Positions 53,374-64,000 of a stretch of 64,000 nt of DNA are shown one piece after another. Every line of letters begins with the position of its first letter. Positions within the stretch are counted from its first letter, which is position 1. Under the pieces are notes generated by a model. The model saw only the letters and a list, made by a program, of their open reading frames with translations, was not told the DNA's origin and ran no database searches. The stretch comes from Dysidea avara (lineage: Eukaryota > Porifera > Demospongiae > Dictyoceratida > Dysideidae). The stretch lies in contig NC_089272.1 in NCBI RefSeq assembly GCF_963678975.1, positions 8,972,408 to 9,036,407 of the forward strand, in the 5' to 3' direction. The translations under genes and the position numbers were made by a program.

Positions 53374-54705
53374 GTAGTTACCTGCATGAGTGTTAGTCCC
53401 TCGTGTTAGTCTCCTTTTGTGTGAATTTGCCGCCCCCACACACAACCTGTAAGCGCGGGATCTGTACAAGTGTAAAATGGACTCCCAAATTTTTTTTACC
53501 AGGGTACATAAAAGCATGCATAAATATCACAAATGGGTAAAAAGAAATTGGTTAGTGCATGACGCAAAAAAAGTTGTCAATTTTCAGAGCAAAATGGTAT
53601 GGACAGACTCTTGGAGAGAGGTGGGGTTCGTGTAATTGAGACAATAGGTATTGCATGGGCACGACACTGATATTTTTAGACCACCTGAATGATATTTTGA
53701 AAGACCACACACAGCATAATTCATACACAAATACTGACTGTATTTATTCCGTCTATGTTATGGTGTTGGAACTAATAGTCCAAAAATTCTACATTGGCTC
53801 AAACAAAAACAGACCACAGCCCCCAATAGTGAATAACATTAGAGTCATTTATAGATTTGAGGTTTGTTTTGTCTCGTTATAAGGAGTTTTTTAAAATAGT
53901 TGTTCCAATACTGAATAAAGACGGAGGTTAGAATAGGTAGTATTGGAACACTATTTTTGCTGTGCCACTTTTTCAGGTCAAAACAAGCTAAAAACCTGTA
54001 TACAAAACACTTTAGAGCATTTTCGTTAGGTTTACAAGAAATATTATATCTTTTTTATTGCATAATGCAATCCGGGTTTGTGTAGGGGGCAAACATTTTC
54101 ATGGTACTGTATCAAGTAATCATTACCTGAAATACAAACCTTGTACTAGAGATTTGCTGAAAAAGAATAACGGGATGACTTATTTGTATATAGCTGGTTT
54201 ATGAAACAAAATTTCATCTCCTAAAAACTTAATTTAACATCTGAAAGGTAACTTATTTTAGTGTATGGTTTTAGTTCTCAAACTACCCTTTATCTTTACA
54301 TGATTGATAATTAAGTTCCAGTTGACATCGCGTTTCTTTTATAAATGGCTGGTAATTCATGCAGCACATTTTTATGATCACACCTCTTCTTCATTAATGC
54401 AGAATTACAAAACTTTTAAAAAATACACATAAGGCATAGTCTAAGATATTTCCATGTGTCAATGTCTCAAAAACTTCTGCCAACAGTCTTCTGGAGTTCA
54501 GTATCACCAGGAAAACTTGGGCAATGAAATATGGCAACTGTACCACAAAATTTTCTTGATAATCAGTGCTATAGCTAGGGCTCATTTATTAATACATCAT
54601 CTGTGTATAACTTTCAATTGTCATTTTCTCTAGATATCTTGTTTTATTGCCATTTTATGATAGGAGCACTTCTAATACAATGCTCACTACAGATGTCTTT
54701 TGCAG
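53374..54705. other. Upstream region or intron 1 of locus C
   Basis: AT-rich. A short inverted pair, GTTCCAATACT and AGTATTGGAAC (53902-53949), is the only structure noted. No other splice-flanked frame recognised. Confidence 0.4.
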
Positions 54706-54804
54706 ACCTCAGTATAAGGTTGACTCCATTAAAAGATATTCCTACCACACTGAAACGTCATCATTCTGGGAACACCGGTGATGACAATATTGATGATGTT
54801 ATCT
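54706..54804 (+). CDS. PRDM9-like: PRDM9-like upstream exon, locus C
   Basis: Acceptor TCTTTTGCAG|ACCTCAG and donor TTATCT|GTAAGT give 99 nt, phase 1 on both sides. It encodes (D)LSIRLTPLKDIPTTLKRH, then HSGNTGDDNIDDVI. It is three codons shorter than at A and B and clearly diverged in the middle, while the start (SIRxTPLK) and end (NIDxVI) are conserved. Locus C is thus the most diverged of the three in this exon, though its SET exons are nearly identical. Confidence 0.85.
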
Positions 54805-54845
54805 GTAAGTGAAGTGCATACGTCTGTGCACATGTGTTTATGTGC

Positions 54846-54899
54846 GTGTGCGTGCGTGTGTTCATACTGTAATGTTATGTGTGTAGTGTGTGTGTAGTG

Positions 54900-54933
<34 letters not shown>

Positions 54934-55026
54934 TGTGTGTGTAGTGTGTGTGTAGTGTGTGTGTGTAGTGTGTGTGTGTGTAGTGTGTGTGTAGTGTGTG
55001 TGTAGTGTGTGTGTAGTGTGTGTGTG

Positions 55027-55060
<34 letters not shown>

Positions 55061-55078
55061 TGTGTGTGTGTGTGTGTG

Positions 55079-55109
<31 letters not shown>

Positions 55110-55114
55110 GTATG
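54846..55114 (+). repeat. TG/TAGTGTG microsatellite
   Basis: TG runs alternate with TAGTGTGTG units in a mostly regular 10-12 bp period, within an intron of locus C. Long histidine/threonine frames on the minus strand come from this repeat. Confidence 0.95.
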
Positions 55115-55179
55115 TACATGTGTGTGGTGTATTTGCATGCATGCATCACTATACACATTTATGCTGTTGTTGTGTGTGT

Positions 55180-55440
55180 GGCAGCATATCCAAGTGGTTA
55201 GAGTGCTAACCATGTAATCGCAAAATTCCATGTTAAATGCCCAGTTGTTGTTTCCTTCAGCAAGAAACTTTATCCAGTCTAACCACCATTAAAGAAAGAC
55301 CTGATAATGAGTGTCCACCCAACTGTATCATCAATGGGTAACTGGTGTTAGTTGGAAAGCAAATACCACCTATCCTTTACTCACACAATGGGTGAAGGTT
55401 TGGGCAGGCTTCGGGCAGGCTTCGGGCAGGCTTCGGGTGC
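55180..55440 (+). mobile_element. Probable tRNA-derived SINE
   Basis: GGCAGCATATCCAAGTGGTT then AGAGTGCTAACCATGTAATC resembles the 5' half of a tRNA with an A-box-like block. ATTCCATGTTAAATGCCC is a degraded B box. The body has GTTTCCTTCAGCAAGAAACT then TTATCC, typical of invertebrate SINE bodies. The 3' part has three tandem GGCAGGCTTCG units (55398-55438). Not a functional tRNA gene. Confidence 0.5.
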
Positions 55441-55847
55441 ACACACCTTTACAGCAAAATGCTACATATAGCAACAGTATCACTCCTGTTTGATAAAGTT
55501 TATATTCTGCCATCAGCTAGCCAAAGAAATTAATCCACTGAACGTCTGTAGAAGAAAGTACAAGTTTGTCAGTGGGACTTCACCAGGCCCTATGTTGCCA
55601 ACCAATAACGTCATTCATAAAAACAGGAGGCAAGATAGTGGTCTAGCCACACGAGACTAAGCTAGGGATTTGAAGGTATGCTCCCCCAAGGACATTTTGA
55701 AGTCTGAAACTGCATTTAATGCCTATTTTTTACTTTCATAATCTCTTCTGTTAACAATCTTTATTTGTTCAAGCAGTGTGATTGCTAGTAATATATTATA
55801 TACCTGTATCACAATGATCCATTACTCTATTAATAGAGTTAAACAAA

Positions 55848-55870
55848 GACTGTTCTATTAGACTATCTCA
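55848..55870 (-). repeat. Single motif copy
   Basis: AGACTGTTCTATTAGACTAT then CTCA, a lone degenerate copy in the locus C intron. Confidence 0.7.
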
Positions 55871-56099
55871 TTTTTTATAAAATTCAAGGGGCTGAAATGC
55901 CTGGACCATGGGCTCCAGCCATGTCATGTTTTTGGGTACAAATTAAGATTGTTTCTGTTCTATTATACTTACATACTGCTTGGGTTCCATGATACACTAA
56001 TAAAGCTGACAATGTTAAGAGTGCACTGATAATACTGTACATAAGCCTTTAAGCTAATTTAATAAGCTAAGATAAGTAGTATGTCTATACTGTTTACAG

Positions 56100-56380
56100 T
56101 TTGCGATGATTGTGATAAATCATACCATGGTGACTGTCCAGTACATGGTCCTCTAACAGCATTGGATGAATCCCGGGGGTGGGACCAAGACTCAAAATCC
56201 TTTACCAGTGTACCAGTACCACTACAAGTTACAGTGAAGATGTCCTCCATTATGAATGCTGGCAAGGGAGTGTTTGCCAAAGAGTTTATACCCAGAAGGA
56301 CTAGGATTGGTCCCTACAAGGGAGAAGTGGTACAGAAAGAAGATGTAACTGATGAAACTGATACAAGTTACTTCTTTGAG
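56100..56380 (+). CDS. PRDM9-like: PRDM9-like zinc knuckle and SET exon 2, locus C
   Basis: Acceptor CTGTTTACAG|TTTGCG and donor TTTGAG|GTATGA give 281 nt, phases 1 and 0. It encodes FCDDCDKSYHGDCPVHGPL (C-x2-C-x7-C-x2-H knuckle) and then the N-terminal PR/SET half (VTVKMSSIMNAGKGVFAKEF, RTRIGPYKGEVVQKEDV, DTSYFFEV). Open throughout. The intron to exon 3 is 1,862 bp here against about 50 bp at A and B, enlarged by two fold-back elements and a dispersed repeat. Confidence 0.9.
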
Positions 56381-56795
56381 GTATGACAATGTAGGCTATG
56401 TTCTAGGGCCCTCATGATTAGTCGATTACAGGCAATTAATAGATGAAAATATATAATTTATGTATTATTGATTAATCGCGTAGTATACATATGTCATCAA
56501 TATAAACTCTAAATAGTTAGAGCAGCTTGAAGGGAACAATTTTTATTGTTCTCAATAGTAAGAGAATGAAGCAATACTATCACTAAAGGTTGGCTCACTA
56601 TTCATTAACAACATCCACTGCAGATCCTGAGCTCCATATTGCAGCCTGTAAGTAGTGACAACCATAATTAGTGTTACCAGCTAAACTACCTGTCAGCTAC
56701 TGCCATTAGCTCTTACCCCACAGGAAAAAATTCAATAAATTCAATTCCTGCATGGGAACCACAATGGGATGCTGTAATTCCCATTTTAGAATGTT

Positions 56796-57094
56796 GTAAT
56801 TCCCATCATTGATTCAGGAAAGTAAGGCACTTCCCATTATTGGACGTCACAGTTCCTATCATGTGTGCATGTACAAGTGTGATTCCCATGATGGGATTTT
56901 CATAACACCCAGTTTTGGGGGTTGTATTTGCCTTTTCTACATGCAGGTATATATGTATGCTGGCTGTTTTAAAAGTCCCATCAAGGGAACATTCATACAC
57001 AGAATGTAAATATTCGTAAATACAAGCTGCAAAGCTAGCAGTTATTATCAAAATGGGAAGTGCTCTACTTTCCCGAATCAATAATGGAAATCGT
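56796..57094. repeat. Fold-back element in locus C intron
   Basis: GTAATTCCCATCATTGATTC then AGGAAAGTAAGGCACTTCCC on the left faces GGGAAGTGCTCTACTTTCCC then GAATCAATAATGGAAA on the right. Inner sequence repeats ATTCCCAT and GATGGGA words. Confidence 0.75.
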
Positions 57095-57188
57095 AAATTT
57101 GACCCACTACAATGTTATGATGTAGACTACTATACTGTGTACAGTATTGACTAAGCATTCATGTAACTGATACTACATATATGCATAA

Positions 57189-57420
57189 GTATAAGGAAAA
57201 AATTAAGACTTTAAGTTCAAATAGGGATCATTCTGTAGAAATAAAAAAGTAAGGGAGGTCGCCCACACCTGAAGATATACTAGTGGACTGTTATCCTTAC
57301 TTCACCCACAACTGATTAAATGTCCACTAGTATATGTTCAGGTGTAGGCGACCTCCCTTTCACTACTCTTTATTTCTATGACCCCTAATCAAATTTAAAA
57401 TTCTTAATTTTTCCTTATAC
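57189..57420. repeat. 232-bp fold-back element in locus C intron
   Basis: Ends GTATAAGGAAAAAATTAAGA and the complement. The arms contain TAGAAATAAAAAAGTAAGGG, AGGTCGCCCACACCTGAA and ATATACTAGTGGAC with complements. The spacer is about 30 bp. Confidence 0.9.
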
Positions 57421-57539
57421 ACGTTTTTGTAACATTATTATGACCGGTGCATATTCATTAGAATGGAAAGTTTGTTGCCAGGCTTATTGTTTTCGCCTGA
57501 ACGCACTCCCCTAACATCAATTACTGAAATAACAAATTG

Positions 57540-57925
57540 GCCATTACATTTCATTTTCAGTTATATTCATATTCAGCCTGTTACGCAGCATTATGAGCGA
57601 AGAAACACTAGGAGAAGGACCTGTGCAGTCCATCAGTCGCAACAGAAAATCTGGATGATTCCCGTCAAACATAGGAAAGCCATCACGTGGTTCTACCACA
57701 AATTGATGTCTTGCACTGTCAGCAAAGATAAATGGGACACAAAGGAGGAGACAGGAGCATGTATTGTTCATCATACAGCGGTATGTCAAAAGGCACCAGT
57801 TGACATCGAACAGTAAAAAAATCAAGCCTATATAGCCTTAGCTATTATCAATTTACTCTTGTCTGAAGGCACAGTCAGGCAGTCAGTCAGTCCGTCAGTC
57901 AGGCAGACAGGCAGGCAGGCAGGCA
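57540..57925 (+). repeat. Three-member dispersed repeat, copy 3
   Basis: Longest copy of the repeat also seen at 38960 and 26400. It ends in a tract of GTCAGGCA/GGCAGGCA units (57878-57929). A tail of variable short tandem units suggests an RNA-mediated origin. An open frame on each strand (about 90-117 codons) has no recognisable domain. Confidence 0.55.
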
Positions 57926-58242
57926 GTCAGTAGAAATTCCACAAATAAAAATAAATTTTTGAAAGTGTTTTAGGTTGTACTAATGGCATATTTGGGCTTG
58001 GTAATACCTAACCAATAATGCCGGGATGCCATGAAGGTATTGTGAGGTTGGTTTAGGGTGATATTTTTGGTTGGAAAAGTCCAAACCTTCATGATCCCTA
58101 TTATACTGTATAATGGTGTTTGCTACATAATTAATCAATCAATTTAGTAATCAATGACTAATTGATTATATTTAATGAATTAATTGAAACTGAAACCCCA
58201 ACAATGTATGTAATAATGCTACATAATCATTCTTCCTATTAG

Positions 58243-58477
58243 GTTAAGAAAAGTGGAGAATTTTACTACATTGATGCCAAGAATGAGGAACATGCTAGTT
58301 GGTTGAGATTTATCAATTGTGCCAGAAATGAAGAAGAACAGAATTTATTATCATTCCAATACCAGGGTAATATTTACTGCTACACCATTAAGGATATTCT
58401 ACCAGGCACAGAACTATTAGTATGGTATGGTGAGCAGTATGTCAAACTATTGGGACTAACAGTGGACTACATGTTTG
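58243..58477 (+). CDS. PRDM9-like: PRDM9-like PR/SET exon 3, locus C
   Basis: Acceptor TTCCTATTAG|GTTAAG and donor TGTTTG|GTAAGA give 235 nt, phases 0 and 1. It encodes VKKSGEFYYIDAKNEEHASW, LRFINCARNEEEQNLLSFQY, TIKDILPGTELLVWYGEQYV and KLLGLTVDYMFG. All PR/SET landmark blocks are present. No zinc-finger exon follows on this strand before 64000. Given the long intron at locus A, it could lie beyond the window, or C may lack fingers. Confidence 0.9.
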
Positions 58478-59927
58478 GTAAGAATAAGCATATTCATGAG
58501 TGTGATACAACAGGCTTGTATTGTAAAGGAATACATGTATTATTTGTACTGACAAGATAACCACTTTACAGTGAAGCTTACCCCTATAGATATTTAGTAA
58601 ATGTTGTAAACGGACCATAAAATGATTAGGATACTTTCAGTTGAACTTTTCTGTGATACCCTTAGGACTTATCCGTTTATACAGGGGTATTAATAAATGT
58701 CGTCACAATTAGTTGCTGCTGACCCATAATCAAATTTTACAAGGTGATAATAGTCAGTGGTTGGTCTTGTATTGGCTTGGGTGATTAATTGCCTATAGGC
58801 TATTATTCTGCTATACATATCCCACGCCCTCAGGCCTGCCGTCCTCAAGCTTGGGTGTACATCACTCAGGCACTACTACTAAACACTGCTCTGCTTGTGT
58901 GTATGGAAATACAGCACAAAGAGGTGTGTCAAGAGGCTAATACAGCGTGTGGTGAATACACATACGTGACAGTGCTTTACAACAAGTGTACAGTTCTATA
59001 TGTTGCATATCATCATGATACGTAAAGTTTATAGCTAATAGTGTTTTCTTTCTCTTTTTAAAAAGTGGGTGGTTTTATGAACCAAGAGTTCGTAATATTA
59101 TGAACTCTTTTATGAACTTATTGTATTATGTGATTAGAAACAGGAAAGGGCCAGACTTCAAACTGGCAATGAATGACACCTGTATGTCTTTAGGTGAGTT
59201 ACAGCAGGCCTGGGGGCTTATCTGCAGCTAAGTAAGTATTAGAGTAGTTAGTATTTTATGACTGCTTTATTAGAGTGTTTCGGTTTCTTCACCAAAATCA
59301 TGATTCAAAATATTCTAATATACCAATGTTGCTACATGAGAAACCATTGTTCTACTGAGATTAATGTTCAAATCGTGTCCTGTTTTGCCACACATAAATG
59401 TATAGTTCAATGTTAAAGATAGTGTGTAAAACCCAAAAGGGTTTCTTCCCTACTTACATGTAGTTGCTACAGTTCTATATATGTATATGTATATAATCAC
59501 TGAACACTCAACTAAATGACATAAAAGTTTAAACACGAGTTTGCCTCGACAAATTAGTGATTCAAAATGCTAATCTAAAAAGCTGATAATTTTAAGATGT
59601 CCTATGCAAAGTAGCAATTGTCAAATAGCACTTCTAAATTACTGATGACACTGAATAGTCTTGTGAACTAAATTTGAATTGTTATAGCAATATATTGTTA
59701 GGAATGATCAGGACTTGTGGTCTACACATATACCAAAGAATTTTCAGCAGCTATGTAACTGTATAATCATAACATCTTGACATTATAAACATATTAGGGC
59801 TTAGCCATTTGAATTCTTCCTTTGACAACTTCTTCATGTCTTTCCTTTATCATATATGTGACCGAATTTTGGAAAACCGTCGATATACGCACAACAGTAC
59901 TTTTGTAATAAAACGCATTTAAAAACT
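58478..59927. other. Downstream of locus C exon; no exon recognised
   Basis: Contains a motif-bearing repeat at 59230-59340 (shared with 8572-8690). No C2H2 frame was found on the plus strand. A palindromic AGAGTTCGTAATATTATGAA then CTCTT occurs near 59088. Confidence 0.5.
59230..59340 (+). repeat. Dispersed repeat carrying motif dimer, copy 2
   Basis: TATTAGAGTAGTTAGTATTT and TGACTGCTTTATTAGAGTGT are followed by TTCTTCACCAAAATCATGAT, as at 8572-8690. Confidence 0.65.
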
Positions 59928-60300
59928 ATGGGTAAAAAACGCAAGCTCCAGAAAAAAAATTACGGAAGTTTGTATCGCCTTGCTGGTGGGCAAATTAAAC
60001 TGCCAATGGATAAATCCTTGGCATCATCATGTTCACCTTTCCATGGGGAGTACAAAAATCTTTGTTTCATCTCCATACACGAAAAGATTCCAAAGTTACA
60101 GACGTTTGTTTACATTGCGGTGACGAAAGAATTTACCGACAATCATTTTTCAGTGAATTTTCCTTCCTTCTCGAACAAAGAAGCATGCCTGGGGACAAAA
60201 CTATACCTTGGTGGATGCACAAATTCATGGCAAACACAATGAGCCAAGATTCAATTCCGTACGTCGTTGTATCAGTAAGTTATGATGGTTTATGTAAGCG
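59928..60300 (+). CDS. Unclassified overlapping ORFs, possible exon
   Basis: One frame (59928-60242) starts MGKKRKLQKKNYGSLYRLAG. A second (60029 on) reads HTRKDSKVTDVCLHCGDERI and continues to PYVVVS before a good donor-like site, TATCA|GTAAGT (60273). The A-rich run AAAAAAAA at about 59952 makes a frameshift error plausible, so the two may be one. Residue use is protein-like, but I recognise no family. It ends about 240 bp before the TIR element at 60514. Confidence 0.3.
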
Positions 60301-61979
60301 CCTGTAGATTTTTTCTCGATAGCTTCTGTACATATCAAATTACTTGCTCGTTCGGCTGTCTAGTGCTGTATTTCCAACGCTGCTTAACTTAGGAAGCTGA
60401 AACTTGGCTAGGCCATTCCTCTGTTCCTGTAGAAAACAAAGAACAAATAAAATGCATTTTGAAAATTGTGTGGATATTGACAGTTTTCTAAAATTAGGTC
60501 ACATATAGTATAACCATAGATTATATATTCGTTACCCGGGATATGAAACGTAACCGCGCACTCCAATAGACATTCTAAATTCTGCATCCGTGTTGTTAAT
60601 TATTTCTATGCGCTCCTTGTTCTTGCTTGGTGTTGAAGCAGAACTACCGACTCTAATTCATTGTTTGTTCGTGTAAAAGTGAGTTTAAGTAACTGAAAGA
60701 CCATGCTGCTAAAAAGAAGTGATAAATTCGGCCGTGTTTTGACGTTTTTATGGAATTTGTGAGAAATTGGGGCAAAGGAGACCATGCCTATTTTTGTGTA
60801 TCAAATTCATTGCAGTAACGCTTCTATTTAGACAGTTCGATGTTTTTCAACAGTAAAGAACTCACCCAAGATTTATAATAACTGGTTATATTATTAATTT
60901 CATCCTGGTACGTCAGGTTGTGGACTGCTGCTCGTAAGAGTTGTTAATAGCAACAAGAAATTTTTGTGGACCTGCCAAGCTGAAATACTGGTACTATTTC
61001 AATAATTTTTATATTTCAAGTAATCTACTGGTGTTATAGTTTGAGATGAGTCGTATAATAAAGTGCTGTGTTACTTGTGATGATTTCTATGACCCACAGA
61101 ATTTGCTCATTTTGTGTGATGTATTTTTACAGTTCTACATGTGTTGTAATTATTACAGTAACTTGTTACACAGATAAATTTAGTAGAAAACAACTGCCAT
61201 TCCAATAAAGGAAGGTTGTGCAGCTACCACTGAAGCAATGGAGGTGGCTGCCTGCTTAGACTGGAAACTACTGAAGATGATCTAGCACTACGAAGATGTG
61301 AAACACCAATTCAGCTACTTTTATTAGAGCAGCCAGGTTGCCTCCATCTTCTAAAATTGTCTAGTTGCATTTTTAAGAGCTATTCATCTATCCAGTGATA
61401 TCCAAACATTTGCATCTATGCACTCTGCTGCCGGACAGTTTTAGTGGATCACATCATATATATCTGACTTCAGCAAGAGATGACATTTTTTGATTAGACT
61501 CCCCTAGACAGCACATTAGGTGACACATACCCGACATCGTCGTAATACAATAGTGGTAATTTTTAATGGTCTCCACTAATTACAGGGTGCATCATGTACA
61601 ACCTGGCCATGTGATGATAATATATATATATATGCTGTTCAAATCTGTAAATCGTATACTTCCATTTACTGTGAAACAATATGTAAATCAGCAGTCAGTT
61701 GACCACATGCACATCTAGCAGTAAAATGGAAGTACTCATGTTGTATATGTAATTGTAGCACAATAATTGTGATATAACACTGTATGGAGAAAAACGTGTA
61801 CAGTAATGTACATAATAAACCTTCAAATTATTTTTACATTGACCACTTGGGAGTTCATTCATTCAAGAAACTTTGCACGTCTATCTACCATTTGTGAACC
61901 TGAGCCCTATTGATAGAACAGAGTTCTGACTGTGACACAGTGAAACGCTCTATTCTCAAGGCCTATGTTCCGGAGGCCT

Positions 61980-62506
61980 AGAGGTTCCGAGCCACCCAGA
62001 AGACAGATACTCAGACCTTTGTGGAGTTGAGAAAGTACAGCGTAGGGCAGCTAGATGGGTCCTAAATGATTTCAATCGATTCAGCTCAGTCACAACTATG
62101 TTACAGCATCTTTCTTGGCCAAGCCTTCAGCTGAGACGTAAAATATCCAGATTACAAGCACTTTTTAAAATTATACATCAAGATTATTCACTGTCAATTC
62201 CTCCTCATTTTATTTCAATGACAAGATCCACCAGACTATATCACCCACATCGTTTTATTCTACCAAATTCATCTACCTATTCATACCAACAGAGCTTTTT
62301 CTCCAGATCAATTAAGGATTGGAACAACTTACCATCTTCCATCATTGAGAGCAACAATATTGACTCTTTTTCAGCGGAACTGCAAACATTGTATGGAACT
62401 CAATAACTGTAATCTTTGTAACTACGTAGCTAAATTCATTTTATGATTGCTATTTTTCCTGAGCATATCAGCTGTGCTGTCTGCTCAGCAACAATAATAA
62501 TAATAA
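61980..62506 (+). mobile_element. 5'-truncated LINE inside the TIR element
   Basis: From about 62026 the frame reads VEKVQRRAARWVLNDFNRFS, then SVTTMLQHLSWPSLQLRRKI, SYQQSFFSRSIKDWNNLPSS and a stop at 62404. This is the C-terminal tail of a CR1/L2-like ORF2 related to the copy at 3032. The tail AATAATAATAATAA is at 62491-62506. Confidence 0.85.
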
Positions 62507-62539
62507 AAAGTTTGCACAGGCAAAGGAGACTTTGACCAC

Positions 62540-62780
62540 TGGTGTACCTCTATAGGCTAAAGGAGTTGATAGAGACTTTAACTGGTTCAGACAACTGATG
62601 ATGATGGAGGAGTTCAAAAACTGCCTTCCTAGTGACATTAGGACCCATCTGGATGAACAGAAGGTAGTCAATTTGCATGAAGCGAGTCCTATAGAGAATG
62701 GTTCATGGATCCCCTGCTGGACTGATTTGAAGACCTGGTACTTGGGAGTAGCCTACCAGTGCATGACAATAGTAAATTTG
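62540..62780 (+). pseudogene. Gag fragment of a gypsy-type retrotransposon
   Basis: The frame contains LMMMEEFKNCLPSDIRTHL, then DEQKVVNLHEAS. The EEFKxCLPxxIRxxLxEQKVxxLxEA pattern is that of gypsy-type capsid (SCAN-related) helices. Stops and shifts follow. It may come from the same clade as the pol fragments at 50.4-51.7 kb. Confidence 0.55.
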
Positions 62781-63436
62781 CTATGACATCTTCCAATAGT
62801 AGCATCACTATACACAACCTTTTTGGATCCTCCCCAATGGTCCGGCACACTCTAGATGAAACAAGCAACAAATGATGTTGCCATATGCTTCATAGATAAT
62901 AAACAACCTCACTCTATGACTTCACCCAGCTATACCAATTCTTTAGCAGATGTTACATTCATGCCTGTTGTTAAGACAAATCCAGTTTCATTGTCTTCAA
63001 GTTAATGGTGATTACACAGTGACATAGATTATTATATCTTTACCAGGGATATGAAACAGTACCACCTCGATTTTCGCATACTCCACTTGTTTAAACTTAC
63101 TGTAACTACCTCTCCACTTTTCAGCTGTCCATTCACATGATGACCTGTAGCATAGGGAATCATCTTGCTGTTCCTTAGATCTGTTCTTGCAATGCCACAG
63201 ATTTGCATGTCATCTATGTTTTGTGCAACACAAACCCATCAGCCCCATGAGCAGTCACTGAAGTACAAAGACCAGATAGTCCGGAATGCGTGCCAACTGG
63301 CATAGATAGTGCCACCTGCTTTCATACAGCAACTACATTAGCAGATCATGCTCCTGCTCCTTTCAGGCTGGTTATACATCTACTTGGGAAGGTGCTTATT
63401 CAGTAGTGCCATGAAGTCCGGTGACTGAGTGGCCAG

Positions 63437-63481
63437 AATATGTACACAGTTCTCCTTTTTTTTTTAAGGAAGGAGAACTGG
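63437..63481. other. Hairpin with T-run loop
   Basis: CAGTTCTCCTT and AAGGAGAACTG form an 11-bp stem around a T9-AAGGA loop region. Likely an inverted duplication within the TIR element. Confidence 0.6.
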
Positions 63482-64000
63482 CTTTAGTTGGCATTCCCAT
63501 CCACCACACTCTACTCTATGCTAAGATGTTCTATAAAACACAATTCTCCTGGTTCAAGTCCTGTAAGGTCTGCAGCGGCAACGTTTGACCGCTGGTAGCT
63601 GTGCTGTACATTGGATAAAGAATGAGGATAAAGAATGTAGCTTGGTAATAACTACCTTGTTTTTACATTAGCTCACCTTCAAATAGTTCTTTTAGCGAGT
63701 CATTTAGGAGTTTGCCATCACCTGCGCGTTACAATAGTGCATTCTAATTAAGCGCGTTAACAACACGGAGTGTCAAAAGCGAAGTATTCTGTTTCATATC
63801 CCGGGTAACGAATATATAATCTATGGTATAACCGTATATAGTCCACACTAGTGTATGCAGTTGTAACATAGTCCTGGTACACATGTAGTGCAAATGTTAT
63901 TATTTTTTGGGAGGGGATGTCACCAGACTGCTCTAGAAGGCACGTGCTTTCCATTTTGGCACCTTTTCACAACTAGTACAGATGCACATGGACTATTGTA

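Larger units (their letters stand above)
60514..63826. mobile_element. 3.3-kb TIR element with nested retroelements
   Basis: Inverted ends of about 36 bp (CCATAGATTATATATTCGTT then ACCCGGGATATGAAAC) are flanked by TATAA on both sides (60509-60513 and 63827-63831). A third, diverged copy of the end occurs inside at about 63022-63060 (CATAGATTATTATATCTTTA then CCAGGGATATGAAAC). No transposase frame was found. The interior holds a LINE fragment and a gag fragment. The ends resemble none of the other families here. Confidence 0.75.

Noticed and set aside
54729..55231. Long histidine/threonine-rich proteins
   Set aside because: They are translations of the TG/CA microsatellite, in several frames.
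55180..55260. Functional tRNA gene
   Set aside because: The first half looks tRNA-like, but the B box and acceptor stem do not pair; SINE remnant is more likely.
56806..57081. Two opposite 66-91 codon ORFs
   Set aside because: They mirror each other across a fold-back element.

Overview
The window is eukaryotic and animal-like: AT-rich, intron-bearing, and crowded with LINEs, hAT/pogo/Mutator-type MITEs, SINE-like units, microsatellites and a satellite. No prokaryotic gene organisation is present. The main host genes are PRDM9-like: a C-x2-C-x7-C-x2-H zinc knuckle, a PR/SET domain, and C2H2 zinc fingers in a separate long exon. A non-vertebrate metazoan with a small-intron, MITE-rich genome (for example a demosponge) fits, but the species cannot be fixed from the sequence.

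Layout. 1-3031 is the left arm of a large inverted repeat; the right arm is 29868-32440. 3032-7000 is a pile of 5'-truncated LINEs, one with 464 codons of reverse transcriptase. 7-16 kb holds microsatellites, hAT and pogo-like MITEs and a curious series of exon-like units (about 12.4-13.5 kb, minus strand). 15.95-17.49 kb plus 22.45-22.64 kb is a decayed duplicate of a zinc-finger exon region whose better copy is at 44.3-46.2 kb. It is split by a 4,964-bp insertion (17486-22449) that sits between A and T without target duplication and ends in a 626-bp palindrome. 22.6-27.4 kb has fold-back elements and no clear gene.

PRDM9-like loci. Locus A (minus): exons 38157-38050, 37252-36972, 36920-36683, and probably the ten-finger exon 28442-27411. 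Its long intron carries a 2-kb, 31-bp satellite and the inverted-repeat arm. Locus B (minus): exons 49380-49273, 48441-48161, 48104-47870, then a decaying finger exon 46056-45422. Locus C (plus): exons 54706-54804, 56100-56380, 58243-58477, with a possible promoter and first exon near 53.3 kb and no fingers found by 64 kb. Exon lengths (99 or 108, 281, 235 or 238 nt) and phases are shared by all three, which shows that they are paralogs. A fourth SET-exon scrap lies inside a broken Ty3/gypsy-type element (50.4-52.6 kb).

The least explained signal is a short motif, core ACTCTAATAGAGCAGTCA (reverse TGACTGCTCTATTAGAGT). It occurs at about 21 loci, mostly as a dimer with about 25-bp spacing. It is found inside at least two unrelated MITE superfamilies (hAT-like and pogo-like), as inverted ends of a 164-bp unit, and in otherwise anonymous DNA.

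All coordinates, phases and repeats were read by eye; no alignment or database search was possible.
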